From Thermatribacter velox (lineage in GTDB: Bacteria > Atribacterota > Atribacteria > Atribacterales > Thermatribacteraceae): DNA of 64,000 nt. The notes under the pieces are model-generated. The model saw only the letters and a list, made by a program, of their open reading frames with translations, did not search any database and was not told where the DNA came from. This document shows positions 1-7,444 of this stretch, piece after piece (position 1 is the stretch's first letter; each line of letters begins with the position of its first letter). A program made the translations under genes and the position numbers. The stretch lies in the NCBI RefSeq assembly GCF_038396615.1, contig NZ_CP121689.1, positions 694,001 to 758,000 of the forward strand, written 5' to 3'.

Positions 1-1
1 A

Positions 2-589
2 GTGAGGGGTGTGGCTCTTCTTATAACAGGTGGTTTGCCTGTGCCTTCGCATTTTACGGCTACAGAATTAGCGGGTTATCTTCCTCCAGCCCTTATCTGG
101 TTGGGTAGTGGACATATTGGCAACATACCAGTTCCTATTATTGTAGCTTTGCTGATTGTTCTATTAACCTGGTTTATTCTCTCAAGAACCACCTTGGGAA
201 GATCCATATATGCAGTTGGTGGCAATCGGGAGGCGGCAAGGGCTTCGGGTATCGATGTGGACAGAGTGAAAATTATGGTGTATGGTCTTTCAGGACTTTA
301 CTGTGGGCTTGGTGGGTTAGTGCTGGTTGGAAGGATGAATTCAGCTAATGCTTTAATGGCGGAAGGCTTGGAACTCCAGACCATTGCAGCAGTGGTTATC
401 GGAGGAACCAATTTGTTTGGCGGTCGAGGCTCTGTTGTAGGAACCCTTATCGGTGCCATCTTGATGGGTGTTCTGGCCAACGGTTTAAACCTCCTTAACG
501 TGGAACCTTTCTGGCAAAGAGTTGTTAATGGTCTCCTTATCGTCGCTATAGTGGTCTTTGATCAGTGGAGGAGACGTTTGATAAGGTAA
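2..589 (+). CDS. Sugar ABC transporter permease, RbsC type (5' end outside window)
   Basis: C-terminal part (about 195 residues) of a ribose/xylose-type membrane permease of the BPD_transp_2 family, which normally has about 310-340 residues. The reading frame is already open at the first base, so the true start lies upstream. The segment contains hydrophobic membrane spans, the loop with GGNREAARASG that follows the TTLGRSIYAVG turn, and the conserved VIGGTNLFGGRGSVVG cytoplasmic motif that contacts the ATPase. It probably ends a sugar-uptake operon whose other components are outside the window. The GntR regulator and catabolic genes that follow are its likely functional partners. The substrate cannot be read from the permease alone. 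Confidence 0.9.
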   Translation: MRGVALLITGGLPVPSHFTATELAGYLPPALIWLGSGHIGNIPVPIIVALLIVLLTWFILSRTTLGRSIYAVGGNREAARASGIDVDRVKIMVYGLSGLYCGLGGLVLVGRMNSANALMAEGLELQTIAAVVIGGTNLFGGRGSVVGTLIGAILMGVLANGLNLLNVEPFWQRVVNGLLIVAIVVFDQWRRRLIR

Positions 590-605
590 ATAAAGTCCTG
601 CATTG

Positions 606-617
606 TTTTGTACAAAA
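606..617. promoter_or_regulatory. 12-bp perfect palindrome, candidate GntR operator
   Basis: TTTTGTACAAAA is a perfect inverted repeat that directly abuts the TTGACA hexamer at 618. Its position against a -35 box in front of a GntR-family gene makes autoregulation plausible. The assignment to this regulator is inference. Confidence 0.4.
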
Positions 618-647
618 TTGACATGGTTTTTGGTCTTGTTGTAGGAT
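618..647 (+). promoter_or_regulatory. Probable promoter of the GntR gene
   Basis: A consensus -35 TTGACA (618-623) and a -10 like TAGGAT (642-647) are separated by 18 bp. They lie about 45 bp upstream of the preferred GntR start, in the short gap after the permease gene. Confidence 0.5.
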
Positions 648-692
648 AACCTGAAAGTGGTAAATATAACAGAATGTCAGGTGATGGTATTC

Positions 693-1439
693 ATGGACAA
701 AAAAGAGATGGATTTAAATCGAAAAGTTCCCATTCCACTTTATTATCAGCTAAAGGAGTATATAAGACAGCAAATTGAAGAAGGAGTGCTTGCACCGGGA
801 GATCTTCTGCCCTCGGAACGAGAACTTTCAGAAAAGTACGGCATTAGTCGTCCTACGGTGAGGCAGGCCTTAAAAGAACTGGTGTATGAAGGATATCTGA
901 CCCGGGAAAAAGGAAGAGGCACCTTTGTTGCCCGTCCCAAAATTGACTATAGTTTCATACAACACTTCACCACCTTTTACGAGGAAATGGAAGAGAAAGG
1001 TTATGTTCTCAAAACTCAGGTTCTTAAAAAAGAGGTACGCAAAGCCTCGAAAAAATTGGCTCAGCTTTTGCAAATCAAGGAAGGCGAAGATTTTATCTAT
1101 ATTGAGAGGCTTCGCTCTATTGAAGGAGAGCCTGTAGTCTGGGTTCGCAATCACATTCCCTACGCACTTTGCCCAAGTTTGCTCGAAGAGGACCTCACCG
1201 ACCGCTCTCTTTATCAACTTCTTGCCGAAAAATATAACCTGGTGCCTAAATGGGCTGAAATAGCTCTTGAACCCACTCTTGCAGATGAGCTTGATGCACG
1301 CCTTTTGCAAATAGACGTTGGAGCTCCCATGTTCCTTATGGAAAACGTTACCTATAGCGAAAAGGAAAAACCCATGGACTTTTTTATTTCTCGTTTCCGT
1401 GGCGATAAGGGAAGAGTTAGGGTAAGAGTTTTCAGGTAA
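693..1439 (+). CDS. GntR family transcriptional regulator with UTRA domain
   Basis: DNA-binding regulator of the HutC-type GntR subfamily, 248 residues from the preferred start. The N-terminal winged helix (about residues 10-75) contains PLYYQLKEYIRQQI and the LPSERELSEKYGISRPTVRQAL recognition region, here broken as LPSERELSEKYGIS then RPTVRQAL. The C-terminal UTRA ligand-binding domain (about 85-240) normally senses a small sugar or sugar phosphate. A GTG at 657 is also in frame, but AGGTGA at 679-684 is well placed for the ATG at 693. It sits between a sugar permease and a catabolic operon, so local control of both by a sugar intermediate is likely. The ligand is unknown. Confidence 0.9.
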   Translation: MDKKEMDLNRKVPIPLYYQLKEYIRQQIEEGVLAPGDLLPSERELSEKYGISRPTVRQALKELVYEGYLTREKGRGTFVARPKIDYSFIQHFTTFYEEMEEKGYVLKTQVLKKEVRKASKKLAQLLQIKEGEDFIYIERLRSIEGEPVVWVRNHIPYALCPSLLEEDLTDRSLYQLLAEKYNLVPKWAEIALEPTLADELDARLLQIDVGAPMFLMENVTYSEKEKPMDFFISRFRGDKGRVRVRVFR

Positions 1440-1564
1440 AGACCTGGCTTTTCTTATTATTTACTTGCGCTTGGTTTAGAAGATAGAGCTCATCTTAGGT
1501 CTTTGCCCTGGTTAGCAATAAAGTAATGGTGGTCAAATAGCTTACTTAAAGGGAGGATTCTGCA

Positions 1565-2590
1565 GTGGAAAAGGTTCGTTTTATTCTGGTCGGAGCTGGA
1601 AGAGCGGGGATGGTACATGCTCGCAACCTCAGGTATTACATTCCTGAGGCGGAACTTAAAGCGGTGGTAGATGTTGACTTGGAAAGAGCGAAGGAGAGAG
1701 CGCAGGAGCTGGGTGTCCCTTCTTTCTATAAAAATGTTGAAGAAGCGCTTGAGCAGGAAGAGGTTGATGCAGTGTGCATTGGCTCTTTGACTTTCACCCA
1801 CCGCGAGATTATTGAAAAGGCTGCTGCTTTGAAAAAACACGTTTTTTGTGAAAAGCCGCTTGCACAGAATCTCGATGAAGCGTCGAAAATAAGGGAGATA
1901 GTTGAGAATGCAGGTATTAAATTCCAGATAGGTTTTATGCGCCGTTATGATCCAGAAATCCGCCAGGCTTTTGAGATGGTACGTGATGGTCTTATTGGAG
2001 AACTGGTTATGATTAAATCCACTGGTCGGGGTCCTGGTTTGCCGCCAGCCTGGATTTTTGACCGTTCCAAAAGTGGTGGTATGCTTGCCGAGGTTTCTTC
2101 TCACGATGTAGACGCTGTTTTGTGGTTTGCTGGCAAAAAACCTCAACGAATTTTTATGGAGGCCAATAATTTTAAACTTCCTGAGGCAAGGAAAAACTTT
2201 CCTGATTTCTACGACCATTATGCAGTAACCATGGTTTTTGAGGAAGGTCCTTTAGGGATTATTGACGGGGGATGTCCGGTGGGTTATGCCTATGATGCCC
2301 GAATGGAAATTTTGGGTACTGAAGGTATGATCCGCATTGGAACCACTGAAGGCAGAGGACCGGTTCTTTATAACCTTGATAAGAAAGCCGTATGTGATAA
2401 TCACTCGAGCTGGTCACTTCGTTTCAAAGATGGTTACCTTGAAGAGATGAAGGCGTTTATTCGCTGTATTTTAGAGGATAAAGAGCCTTCTCCTTCTGCG
2501 CTTGACGGCTGGAGAGTAGTCAAGGTGGTGGAAACAGCACACCTTTCGCTTGAGGAAGGCAGGCCGATTAACTTTTCTGGGGAGTGGTAA
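1565..2590 (+). CDS. Gfo/Idh/MocA family NAD(P)-dependent oxidoreductase
   Basis: Probable sugar or cyclitol dehydrogenase of 341 residues. The N-terminal Rossmann fold carries GAGRAGMVHARNL at about residues 9-21. It is followed by the family's EKPLAQN motif (catalytic Lys region, near residue 96) and a C-terminal alpha/beta sheet domain. Inositol 2-dehydrogenase, scyllo-inositol and glucose-fructose oxidoreductases belong to this family, and the sequence does not decide among them. The GTG start follows GGGAGG at 1551-1556. It is the first gene of a tight six-gene operon with a kinase, a second dehydrogenase, an isomerase and an aldolase, so oxidation at the start of a sugar or polyol pathway is the likely role. 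Confidence 0.88.
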   Translation: MEKVRFILVGAGRAGMVHARNLRYYIPEAELKAVVDVDLERAKERAQELGVPSFYKNVEEALEQEEVDAVCIGSLTFTHREIIEKAAALKKHVFCEKPLAQNLDEASKIREIVENAGIKFQIGFMRRYDPEIRQAFEMVRDGLIGELVMIKSTGRGPGLPPAWIFDRSKSGGMLAEVSSHDVDAVLWFAGKKPQRIFMEANNFKLPEARKNFPDFYDHYAVTMVFEEGPLGIIDGGCPVGYAYDARMEILGTEGMIRIGTTEGRGPVLYNLDKKAVCDNHSSWSLRFKDGYLEEMKAFIRCILEDKEPSPSALDGWRVVKVVETAHLSLEEGRPINFSGEW

Positions 2591-2592
2591 GC

Positions 2593-4119
2593 ATGCCCTT
2601 TTTTATAGGAGTTGATCTGGGAACCACAGCAACCAAAACGGGTATTTTTGATGAAGAAGGCAAACTTCTTGCGGTGGCTCGAGTTCCCTCCAATATTATT
2701 TATGGCGAAAATGGAAGTGTTATTCAGAAGTCAGAAGAGATGCTTCAGTCTGTGTTGGATACAGTAAGAGAGGTTGTAGCAAAAAGCGGAGTTAAACCTG
2801 AAGACGTAGCAGCTCTTGCTCTTGACGGTCAAATGGCTGGCATCATGGGGGTAGGGAAGGATGGTGAGGCGGTTACTCCTTATGATTCCTGGCTGGACTT
2901 TCGTGCCGCTCCTTATGCACAGAAAATGAAGGAAGAGGCCGAAGAGTTGATTATTAAACGCTCTGGCATGAGCCCCAGCATTAATCATGGACCCAAGATT
3001 CTCTGGTGGAAATACGAACAACCGGAAGTATATAAAAAGATTTGCAAGTTTACCGTTCCCGCTTGCTGGGTCGCCCAGAAGCTCTGTGGCTTGTCTGGTG
3101 AAGAAACCTTTATGGATTACACTTACCTCCACTTTTCTTGTTTCTGTGACCTTGAGAAGAAGGTCTGGGATGATGAATTATTGGGAATTTTCGAGGTTGA
3201 GAAAGCGAAGATGCCCCGTATTGTTAATCCTTGGGATGTGGTTGGTAAGCTTCAAAAAGAATGGGCTCAGCAAATGGGTTTACCTTCAGGGGTTCCTGTT
3301 GTTGCCGGTTGTGGCGACCAGGCTGCCAACAGCCTGGGTGCTGGAGTCGTTGAAGTTGGTACAGCCTTTGACGTAGCGGGTACTGCTTCTTGCTTCAGTC
3401 TTTTTGTAGATGGCTATTTCCCGGATGTTCGTTACAAGACACTCCTTTTTCCTCGTTCAGTGCTGGATGGATATTACTATCCAATGGCTTACATAAATGG
3501 TGGCGGTATGGACCTTGAATGGGCCAGGGAGGAGCTTTTCCGCGAGTTTTCCAGGCATGACAATGCCTTTTCTCTGATTACTGAAAAGGTGGAAAAGGTC
3601 GCTACCCATCCCTCGGGGGTCGTTTTCATACCTCATTTGCGGGGTCGTAATTGTCCTACCCAGCCTTATTTGAGGGGAGTTTTTGCAGGTTTCAGCTGGG
3701 AGCATAAAAGGGAACACCTTTTCAGAGCGATTTTGGAAGGTATTGCTTTTGAGTATGCTTTTTACCTCAAGGTTATTCGGGAACTCATTCCCGATTTGGT
3801 TTTTAATGAAGTCAGAGTGATAGGTGGAGGTGCTAAATCGGCTTTCTGGAACAGAATCAAAGCCAGCATTCTGGGTATTCCTTATCTTACACTGGATAGA
3901 GGAGAGTTCGCTATATGGGGGGCTGCGCTGTGTGCGGCCTTTGGGGTGGGCGTTTTTGCAGATTTACCTGCAAAGGCAAAGGCTTCAGTTAGGGTAGTCA
4001 ACGTGTTTCATCCAGATGAAAAATTACACAGAATTTATAAAAAGTATTTGCCTTACTACCTGGAAACCTTGGAAACCATGAACGGTGTTTTTGAGAAGTT
4101 TAAGGAATTTTTCATTTGA
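2593..4119 (+). CDS. FGGY family carbohydrate kinase
   Basis: ATP-dependent sugar kinase of the xylulokinase/gluconokinase superfamily, about 508 residues. The N-terminal ATPase-fold motif IGVDLGTTATKTGIF, a DGQMAG segment near residue 77 (SGQMHG in xylulokinases) and GCGDQAANSLGAG with the catalytic Asp near residue 240 are visible, as is the C-terminal GGGAKS adenosine-binding motif. The ATG at 2593 is preferred to the in-frame GTG at 2584 because GGGGAG at 2579-2584 is its ribosome binding site. It starts 2 bp after the dehydrogenase stop codon, so the two are coupled. The DGQ and altered WLDFR (WADQR in xylulokinase) motifs suggest a substrate other than D-xylulose. Confidence 0.88.
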   Translation: MPFFIGVDLGTTATKTGIFDEEGKLLAVARVPSNIIYGENGSVIQKSEEMLQSVLDTVREVVAKSGVKPEDVAALALDGQMAGIMGVGKDGEAVTPYDSWLDFRAAPYAQKMKEEAEELIIKRSGMSPSINHGPKILWWKYEQPEVYKKICKFTVPACWVAQKLCGLSGEETFMDYTYLHFSCFCDLEKKVWDDELLGIFEVEKAKMPRIVNPWDVVGKLQKEWAQQMGLPSGVPVVAGCGDQAANSLGAGVVEVGTAFDVAGTASCFSLFVDGYFPDVRYKTLLFPRSVLDGYYYPMAYINGGGMDLEWAREELFREFSRHDNAFSLITEKVEKVATHPSGVVFIPHLRGRNCPTQPYLRGVFAGFSWEHKREHLFRAILEGIAFEYAFYLKVIRELIPDLVFNEVRVIGGGAKSAFWNRIKASILGIPYLTLDRGEFAIWGAALCAAFGVGVFADLPAKAKASVRVVNVFHPDEKLHRIYKKYLPYYLETLETMNGVFEKFKEFFI

Positions 4120-4140
4120 AAGCAAAGGAGCGGAGTTGCC

Positions 4141-5160
4141 TTGAAAGCGGCTGTTTTTTCTTATCCCCCTCACGTTGAAGTAAACGAAGTTGAGAGCCCT
4201 CGTCCTGCGAAAGGCGAGGTTCTGGTAAAGGTCAAAGCTGCGGCTTTGTGTGGTACTGATTTACGCATTGCGCGTCGTGGGCACAGCGTGATTGCCCAGG
4301 ATGAAAAGCGCATTCTGGGACATGAAGTGGTAGGTGAAGTTGTTGAGCTGGGTGAAGGCGTTGTTGGTCTTAAAGAGGGTATGCTGGTTGCGGTGGCTCC
4401 TAATTTTGGATGTGGAAAATGTGTTATGTGTGCGCAGGGACTTACTCACCACTGTCCGGAAAGCAAAGCTCTGGGAATAACTTTTGATGGAGGGTTTGCT
4501 GAGTATCTTTTGGTTCCAGAAAATGCGGTGAGGCAGGGTAACGTTTTTCCGCTTCCCGAAGGGGCTGACCCGGTCAAACTCTCTTTTGTGGAAGCTCTGG
4601 CCTGCGTGGTACATGGATTTTTGCCGCTTCGAGTAAGTTTTCGAGATAAGGTTTTGATTTACGGGGCTGGAGCTATAGGTTTGATGTTCCTTGAGTTAAG
4701 CAAATTAAGTGGGGCCAAGAAAGTATGGATGGTAGATTTGAGTGAGGAGAGACTCAAAATTGCCGAGGAGCATGGTGCGGTGGGTATTCTTGCTGAGGAA
4801 GGGGTAAAGGGAAAAGTAGATAGTCCTGATGTTGTAGTTGTCGCTGCTCCAGCACCTCGGGCTCAGATGGAGGCCATAGAAGTAGCCTCGCTGTTTGGTC
4901 GCATCAACTTTTTCGGAGGCTTGCCTCCCCAGGTCAGAGAAGTGCCCATTGCTACTAATTTGATTCATTATAAAGAGCTGGTGGTTACTGGTACCACTCG
5001 CTCTAACAACTTTTATTTCAGGATTGCTCTGGACCTTCTTCTGGAGGGGCAGCTCGACCTTTCTTACCTGGTGACCCATGTTTTGCCGCTTGAAGATATC
5101 GAGCAAGGTCTTTCTTTGATGGAAACACAAGGAGCCTTAAAAGTGGTTATAGTACCCTAA
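4141..5160 (+). CDS. Zinc-dependent medium-chain dehydrogenase (sorbitol/threonine dehydrogenase type)
   Basis: MDR-superfamily NAD(P) alcohol dehydrogenase, 339 residues. The catalytic zinc ligands Cys37 (CGTD) and His61-Glu62 (GHEVVG) are present, as are the four structural zinc cysteines 91, 94, 97 and 105. The nucleotide-binding motif GAGAIGLM lies near residue 175. The TTG start follows AGGAGCGGAG. In the operon it follows a Gfo/Idh/MocA enzyme and a kinase. Such pairs occur in polyol and cyclitol degradation (for example the Thermotoga inositol pathway), but the hydrolase of that route is not seen here. A polyol or keto-sugar substrate is inferred. Confidence 0.9.
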   Translation: MKAAVFSYPPHVEVNEVESPRPAKGEVLVKVKAAALCGTDLRIARRGHSVIAQDEKRILGHEVVGEVVELGEGVVGLKEGMLVAVAPNFGCGKCVMCAQGLTHHCPESKALGITFDGGFAEYLLVPENAVRQGNVFPLPEGADPVKLSFVEALACVVHGFLPLRVSFRDKVLIYGAGAIGLMFLELSKLSGAKKVWMVDLSEERLKIAEEHGAVGILAEEGVKGKVDSPDVVVVAAPAPRAQMEAIEVASLFGRINFFGGLPPQVREVPIATNLIHYKELVVTGTTRSNNFYFRIALDLLLEGQLDLSYLVTHVLPLEDIEQGLSLMETQGALKVVIVP

Positions 5161-5187
5161 ATCGATAGAAAAGGAGTTGATTCATTT

Positions 5188-5766
5188 ATGAAGCTTTTCA
5201 GACCTTTTAACGTCGTAGTTGACTTTGAGACTGGAAACCTGACTCCTGGAAAAAAGATAACACGTTACCTGAGTGACATTCAACATTTTTTTCTGGATAA
5301 AGAGAAGGTTAAAGCGGTGCTCGCTAAGGAAAATCCTTTAGTGTACGAGGTCATCTATGCAGAAGTGCCAGAAGAGCCGGGACACCTTGCTCATTGCACC
5401 ACCATAATTTATCCAGGCAAGGTTGGTAATGAATTCTTCTTTACCAAGGGGCATTTGCATGAAAAACTGGAAACTGCTGAAATATACTTCACACTAAAGG
5501 GTCAGGGTCGGCTTATTATGGCATCTCCTGATGGAGAGGAATGTGAAGTTTTGGAAATGTTTCCAGGGTCTGCTTCTTATATTCCTCCTTCCTGGTCACA
5601 TCGCTCAGTCAACGTGGGTGGTGAACCTCTTATTTTTTACTGCATATTTTTCGCTGATGCCGGACACGACTATGCTACCATTGACAAAACCGGTTTTCCA
5701 AAGGTGGTTCTGGAAAGAAATGGAGAAGTGGTTGTAGAAAATAATCCTAACTGGAAAAAGGCTTGA
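5188..5766 (+). CDS. Cupin-type glucose-6-phosphate isomerase-like protein
   Basis: 192-residue cupin of the archaeal-type phosphoglucose isomerase family (PF06560), a metal-dependent aldose-ketose isomerase unrelated to the common PGI fold. The expected metal ligands are present: His89 and His91 in KGHLHEK, Glu98 in ETAE and His138 in SWSHRS. They match the spacing known for Pyrococcus PGI. Within a catabolic operon lacking glycolytic genes, it may isomerise the pathway's own phosphorylated sugar rather than glucose 6-phosphate. That is inference. The ATG start follows AAGGAG. The length is normal for the family. Confidence 0.88.
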   Translation: MKLFRPFNVVVDFETGNLTPGKKITRYLSDIQHFFLDKEKVKAVLAKENPLVYEVIYAEVPEEPGHLAHCTTIIYPGKVGNEFFFTKGHLHEKLETAEIYFTLKGQGRLIMASPDGEECEVLEMFPGSASYIPPSWSHRSVNVGGEPLIFYCIFFADAGHDYATIDKTGFPKVVLERNGEVVVENNPNWKKA

Positions 5767-5784
5767 GTTCAGGGGGTGTTTTGA

Positions 5785-6744
5785 TTGATCACTCTTCCCG
5801 AAAAGGCTACTCGACCAACTATGTACTTCATAGGAGTAACCACGTCTCAATCTTCAATTATGAAGCTCTTTCCTTTATGGGCTAAAATTCTGGATATTAA
5901 AGATGCGGTGTTGAAGGGCATCGATATTGAAATTCATGCGCCGAAAGGAGTTTATCGAGAAGTGGTCCAGTTTATCAAAGAAGACCCCTTATCACTTGGC
6001 GCTTTGGTTACCACTCATAAGATAGATCTTTACGAGGCCGCTAAAGACCTTTTTGATTATCTTGACCCCTATGCTCAGCTCTTTGGCGAATTATCGTCCA
6101 TCTCTAAAAATCAAGGGAAACTGGAAGGACATGCCAAGGACCCTATTTCGAGTGGTTTGGCTATGGAGGCTTTTATTCCACCTGGTTTCTGGAGGGAACA
6201 TGGTGGAGAGGTTTTCATTATGGGAGCAGGAGGCAGTGCCCGGGCGATAGCAGCCTATCTTTTTGATCCCCAGAAGAAAGACAACATGCCTTCTAAACTC
6301 TACGTTTCTAATCGCAGTACACCTCGTCTTTATGCAATGCAAGAAATAATGCAGAAAATAAACCCGGATATCAATGCTGAATACATCCATTCTCCAGAAC
6401 CCTCCATTAACGACCAAATACTTGCTCGGGTAAAACCTTACTCCCTGATCGTCAATGCTACCGGACTTGGCAAAGACCGTCCTGGTTCCCCCTTGACTGA
6501 TGCCGCTCAGTTTCCACCCCATAGTTTGGTGTGGGAACTGAACTATCGTGGAGATCTTCTTTTTATGCATCAGGCTTTACGGCAAAAGGATGCAAAGAAC
6601 CTCCACGTTGAGGACGGCTGGATTTATTTTATTCACGGCTGGACGCAGGTTATTGCCCAGGTATTTCACATTACTATCAGCGAACAGCAGTTTTCTGAGA
6701 TTGAGAGAATATCGCGAGAATACAGGAATGCCCAGAAAAAATAA
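5785..6744 (+). CDS. Shikimate dehydrogenase-like oxidoreductase
   Basis: 319-residue protein with the AroE two-domain layout. The N-terminal substrate domain carries TTHK (PHK in shikimate dehydrogenase, catalytic Lys) and an AKD segment that replaces the usual NTD but keeps the catalytic Asp. A Rossmann domain follows, with GAGGSARAIAAYL at about residues 148-160 and SNRS for cofactor choice. Both catalytic residues are retained, so activity is expected. It is longer than typical AroE (about 270-290 residues). Its place between a sugar isomerase and an aldolase, with no other aromatic-pathway genes, argues for a cyclitol or sugar-derived substrate rather than shikimate. The TTG start follows AGGGGGTG. 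Confidence 0.75.
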   Translation: MITLPEKATRPTMYFIGVTTSQSSIMKLFPLWAKILDIKDAVLKGIDIEIHAPKGVYREVVQFIKEDPLSLGALVTTHKIDLYEAAKDLFDYLDPYAQLFGELSSISKNQGKLEGHAKDPISSGLAMEAFIPPGFWREHGGEVFIMGAGGSARAIAAYLFDPQKKDNMPSKLYVSNRSTPRLYAMQEIMQKINPDINAEYIHSPEPSINDQILARVKPYSLIVNATGLGKDRPGSPLTDAAQFPPHSLVWELNYRGDLLFMHQALRQKDAKNLHVEDGWIYFIHGWTQVIAQVFHITISEQQFSEIERISREYRNAQKK

Positions 6745-6787
6745 GATGAGCTATAATGGACTTAGCCTAAAAGAAGGAGTGTTTGAG

Positions 6788-7444
6788 TTGCAGGAAGATA
6801 AATTGCGAGAAGATCTGGTTTTTTATGGTAATAAGCTGGTAGACCTGGGCCTTGTGGTTGCTTCAGGTGGTAATATCAGTGCTCGTTTTGGCAATTTTAT
6901 GCTGATTTCACCGAGTGGTCTTGCTTTTGATGAGTTGAAGCCAGAGGATTTTGTTAAAGTCAACCTTGATAATGGTGAAGTTGTTGGAGGAGGCAAGCCC
7001 TCGTCGGAAATCCTGATGCACTGGTTTTGCTATCGCGAGAGAAAAGACGTTGGAGCGGTGGTCCACACTCATCCTACCTATACAATAGGGGTTGTTTCTG
7101 CAGGCAAAACGATTCCCCCCATGTTCCCTGATTTTGTTGCCTATGTGGGAAAGGTGGCGATGATAGATTATTGTACTCCCTGCACTCAGGAGCTTGCTGA
7201 AGCAGTACTTGGAGCATTATCTTCTTCTTCAGCGGTTTGCATGGTTAACCACGGTCTTTTAACCGTGGGGAGTACCCTTAAAGAGGCCTTTTATCGAAGT
7301 GTCGTAGTTGAAGAAGCAGCTCGGGTTTATTTCATAGCCAGTATTGTGGGTTCGCCTCGTATCCTTACTGAGAGAGAATGCCGCTCCATAAGGGAACTGG
7401 ATGCCGAGAAGTACCGCATTGGTCTTTTGAAAAACCTATCCTGA
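6788..7444 (+). CDS. Class II aldolase/adducin family protein (fuculose-phosphate aldolase type)
   Basis: Zinc-dependent aldolase of the L-fuculose/L-ribulose-phosphate family, 218 residues, the usual length. Visible motifs are GGNIS, SPSG, PSSE (catalytic Glu region), HTHP (two zinc His) and NHG (third zinc His). The frame is open much further upstream, inside the previous gene. The TTG at 6788 is preferred because AAGGAG at 6774-6779 lies 8 bp before it. An ATG at 6746 is an alternative with no good ribosome binding site. It is the last gene of the operon and would cleave the kinase product into dihydroxyacetone phosphate plus an aldehyde. Its stop overlaps the convergent xylulokinase gene by 9 bp. 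Confidence 0.85.
   Translation: MQEDKLREDLVFYGNKLVDLGLVVASGGNISARFGNFMLISPSGLAFDELKPEDFVKVNLDNGEVVGGGKPSSEILMHWFCYRERKDVGAVVHTHPTYTIGVVSAGKTIPPMFPDFVAYVGKVAMIDYCTPCTQELAEAVLGALSSSSAVCMVNHGLLTVGSTLKEAFYRSVVVEEAARVYFIASIVGSPRILTERECRSIRELDAEKYRIGLLKNLS

Noticed and set aside
3457-3717. Several other 60-150 codon frames on the opposite strand of clear genes
   Set aside because: They follow the third-position bias of the true genes, lack ribosome binding sites and show no domains.
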